Part shown: positions 5,184-6,322 of the stretch, in pieces
Numbering within the stretch: position 1 is the stretch's first letter
Layout: every line of letters begins with the position of its first letter
DNA from: Methanoregula sp.
Lineage (GTDB): Archaea > Halobacteriota > Methanomicrobia > Methanomicrobiales > Methanospirillaceae
Reading direction: 5' to 3'
DNA length: 6,322 nucleotides
NCBI GenBank assembly: GCA_003136075.1
Contig: PNBP01000166.1
Location: 31,550-37,871, forward strand
The notes under the pieces: generated by a model
Databases searched by the model: none
Told to the model about the DNA's origin: nothing
The model's input: only the letters and a program-made list of their open reading frames with translations
Program-made: the position numbers and the translations under genes

Positions 5184-6322
5184 CAGGATCCCGTCCTGTA
5201 CCGCAGGATTGCTGCAATACCGCCGAATGCTGTATAGAGGATGGAACCCTCTTCGAAGTCATCGGAGATGATCTCCACTTTTGCGCTGCTCTGGTCTGCA
5301 AGTTTTGCCAGCTCGTCAATGATGTCCACTTCTTCGTCAAGAATAAGCGGAGAGGTGCATTTCGGGCACGTGCCAAGAGCAATGTCACGGGCGGTCTTGC
5401 CTGGCTCAATGCTTACCGTTTTTTCTTCGGTATGTCCACAGCTCTGGCATTTAATCTTAAGCCGGGATTTGCGGAGATTGCTCGACAGGAGGAGGATGTC
5501 AACCGCGCCAAGTTCAAGGTTTTTCCGGATGCTCTCCTCCCCGTATGCCGCCACGCCGTTGTCCTTGATCAGTTCTTTTAAGAACCGGTCCATGAACGAC
5601 TTCTCCTTGATGACCGCCATCCCGGAGAGTGCGTCTTTTGCCGCATCCACCAGTTCGGGAAGACCGTCCTCGTTTGTATAAGCGACGTCAAAGAGCCCGA
5701 CGATCCGTTTCTGGACTTCGTGGTGGAGATAATTCCCTTTTTCAAACTCCTCTTTTGTCGGGCTCGGCCCTCCGATGAGAACTCCTTTGAACCGCACAAA
5801 AAAATCTTTTTCCGCAAGGAAGATTGCGCTTGACCTTTCGCCGATTTTGGTGTAAAATTCGTCAATGGCGATTTCACGCAGGCGCCCGAACCGGGCTGCT
5901 GATTGACCGCCTTTTCGCATTTTACCTGGAACAGTTGAATTCGCCCCGCCCATCGGTTCGATCCGGTTGCCGCGCAAAAATCCCCAGTACGCTTCGCGCT
6001 TGTCGAGAACGAGCAGACCATACACGTACTTCTCTTCAAGCATCTGCTTGAGTGGTTCCAGTTCAAAGTTGGAACTGCACCGGTACATATAGAGGTTGAG
6101 AGGTTCCGGGGGTTCAATGACCGTGCACTGGAGGTCTGTCCGATCACCGTAGAGTTTTATCGTGCCGCAAAAGACCGCCATTCCTTTTTCCGGTGGTCGC
6201 TTGTAATATTTGAGCCGTGCGAGGATGGATGAAATGGCACTCTGGACATTGGTGCGCGTCTGCTTGCTCTTAATGTTCGCGCACTGTCCGAATTCGTCTT
6301 TCAACTGATTTGTTACATCATA
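5183..6322 (-). CDS. prf1: Archaeal class 1 peptide chain release factor aRF1 (5' partial)
   Basis: aRF1 recognises all three stop codons in the ribosomal A site and triggers peptidyl-tRNA hydrolysis. The frame is open to the right edge, where the first codons read YDVTNQLKDE; this is internal in the family, so about 35-40 N-terminal residues are missing. The 379 visible residues carry the decoding motifs NIKS (16-19) and YxCxxxF (Y80, C82, F86), the catalytic GGQ (138-140) in the usual KMRKGGQSAARF context, and a C-terminal domain with paired CxxC motifs (C292/C295 and C319/C322) that likely bind zinc. The domain order N-M-C is intact. The protein ends at TGA 5185-5183, overlapping the argS ATG by one base. 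It is the most upstream operon gene seen; its promoter is outside the window. Confidence 0.96.
   Translation of the reverse strand, partial: YDVTNQLKDEFGQCANIKSKQTRTNVQSAISSILARLKYYKRPPEKGMAVFCGTIKLYGDRTDLQCTVIEPPEPLNLYMYRCSSNFELEPLKQMLEEKYVYGLLVLDKREAYWGFLRGNRIEPMGGANSTVPGKMRKGGQSAARFGRLREIAIDEFYTKIGERSSAIFLAEKDFFVRFKGVLIGGPSPTKEEFEKGNYLHHEVQKRIVGLFDVAYTNEDGLPELVDAAKDALSGMAVIKEKSFMDRFLKELIKDNGVAAYGEESIRKNLELGAVDILLLSSNLRKSRLKIKCQSCGHTEEKTVSIEPGKTARDIALGTCPKCTSPLILDEEVDIIDELAKLADQSSAKVEIISDDFEEGSILYTAFGGIAAILRYRTGS
5187..5196 (-). promoter_or_regulatory. Extended ribosome binding site of argS
   Basis: Minus strand GGACGGGATC matches 8 of 10 positions of GGAGGTGATC, the complement of the archaeal 16S 3' end, and stops 3 bases before ATG 5183. 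It is embedded in the last codons of prf1 and fixes the argS start. A shortened form, GGGATC, also precedes ATG 3532 of twy1. Confidence 0.5.

Noticed and set aside
1..6322. Novel defence, mobile or CRISPR-type system
   Set aside because: I found no spacer-repeat array, transposase, integrase, toxin-antitoxin signature or nuclease. Most of the window is conserved translation machinery in ordinary operon order.

Overview
The window comes from a methanogenic archaeon, most likely a Methanomicrobiales member (Methanoregula-like by overall feel; the genus is a guess). Evidence: an archaeal/eukaryotic-type class 1 release factor, a phosphoseryl-tRNA synthetase (SepRS, largely confined to methanogens and a few relatives), an archaeal Twy1 wyosine enzyme, extended Shine-Dalgarno sites complementary to an archaeal 16S 3' end, and T-run termination.

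Layout. Positions 2-247 (+) hold the last 81 codons of a helicase of the DUF1998 / MrfA-Hrq1 type with its cysteine cluster. Everything else is on the minus strand. Converging on the helicase with a 4-base overlap is a two-gene cassette (767 down to 244): a tiny multi-spanning membrane protein and a small XRE/YozG-type HTH regulator. The membrane gene looks frameshifted at a GGGG run (602-605): its third transmembrane segment is encoded in the +1 frame. Upstream of the cassette is an AT-rich intergenic region (768-983) with two spaced copies of an 18-base near-palindrome overlapping the likely TATA boxes, a strong candidate for the regulator's operator, plus a longer inverted repeat, a possible 25-codon micro-ORF and the T-run terminator of the next operon.

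From 6322 down to 984 runs a compact translation operon: prf1 (aRF1, 5' end outside the window) - argS - twy1 - sepS. Junctions are 1-base (TGATG), 20-base and 4-base (ATGA) overlaps, so translational coupling is likely. The products end translation, charge tRNA-Arg, build the wyosine base at position 37 of tRNA-Phe, and charge tRNA-Cys with phosphoserine. Twy1 and SepRS are linked by m1G37: it is Twy1's substrate base and a reported identity element for SepRS.

No CRISPR, transposon, tRNA/rRNA gene or defence system is visible. The core of the window is conserved housekeeping. The less ordinary part is the small membrane/HTH cassette and its control region at 462-917.
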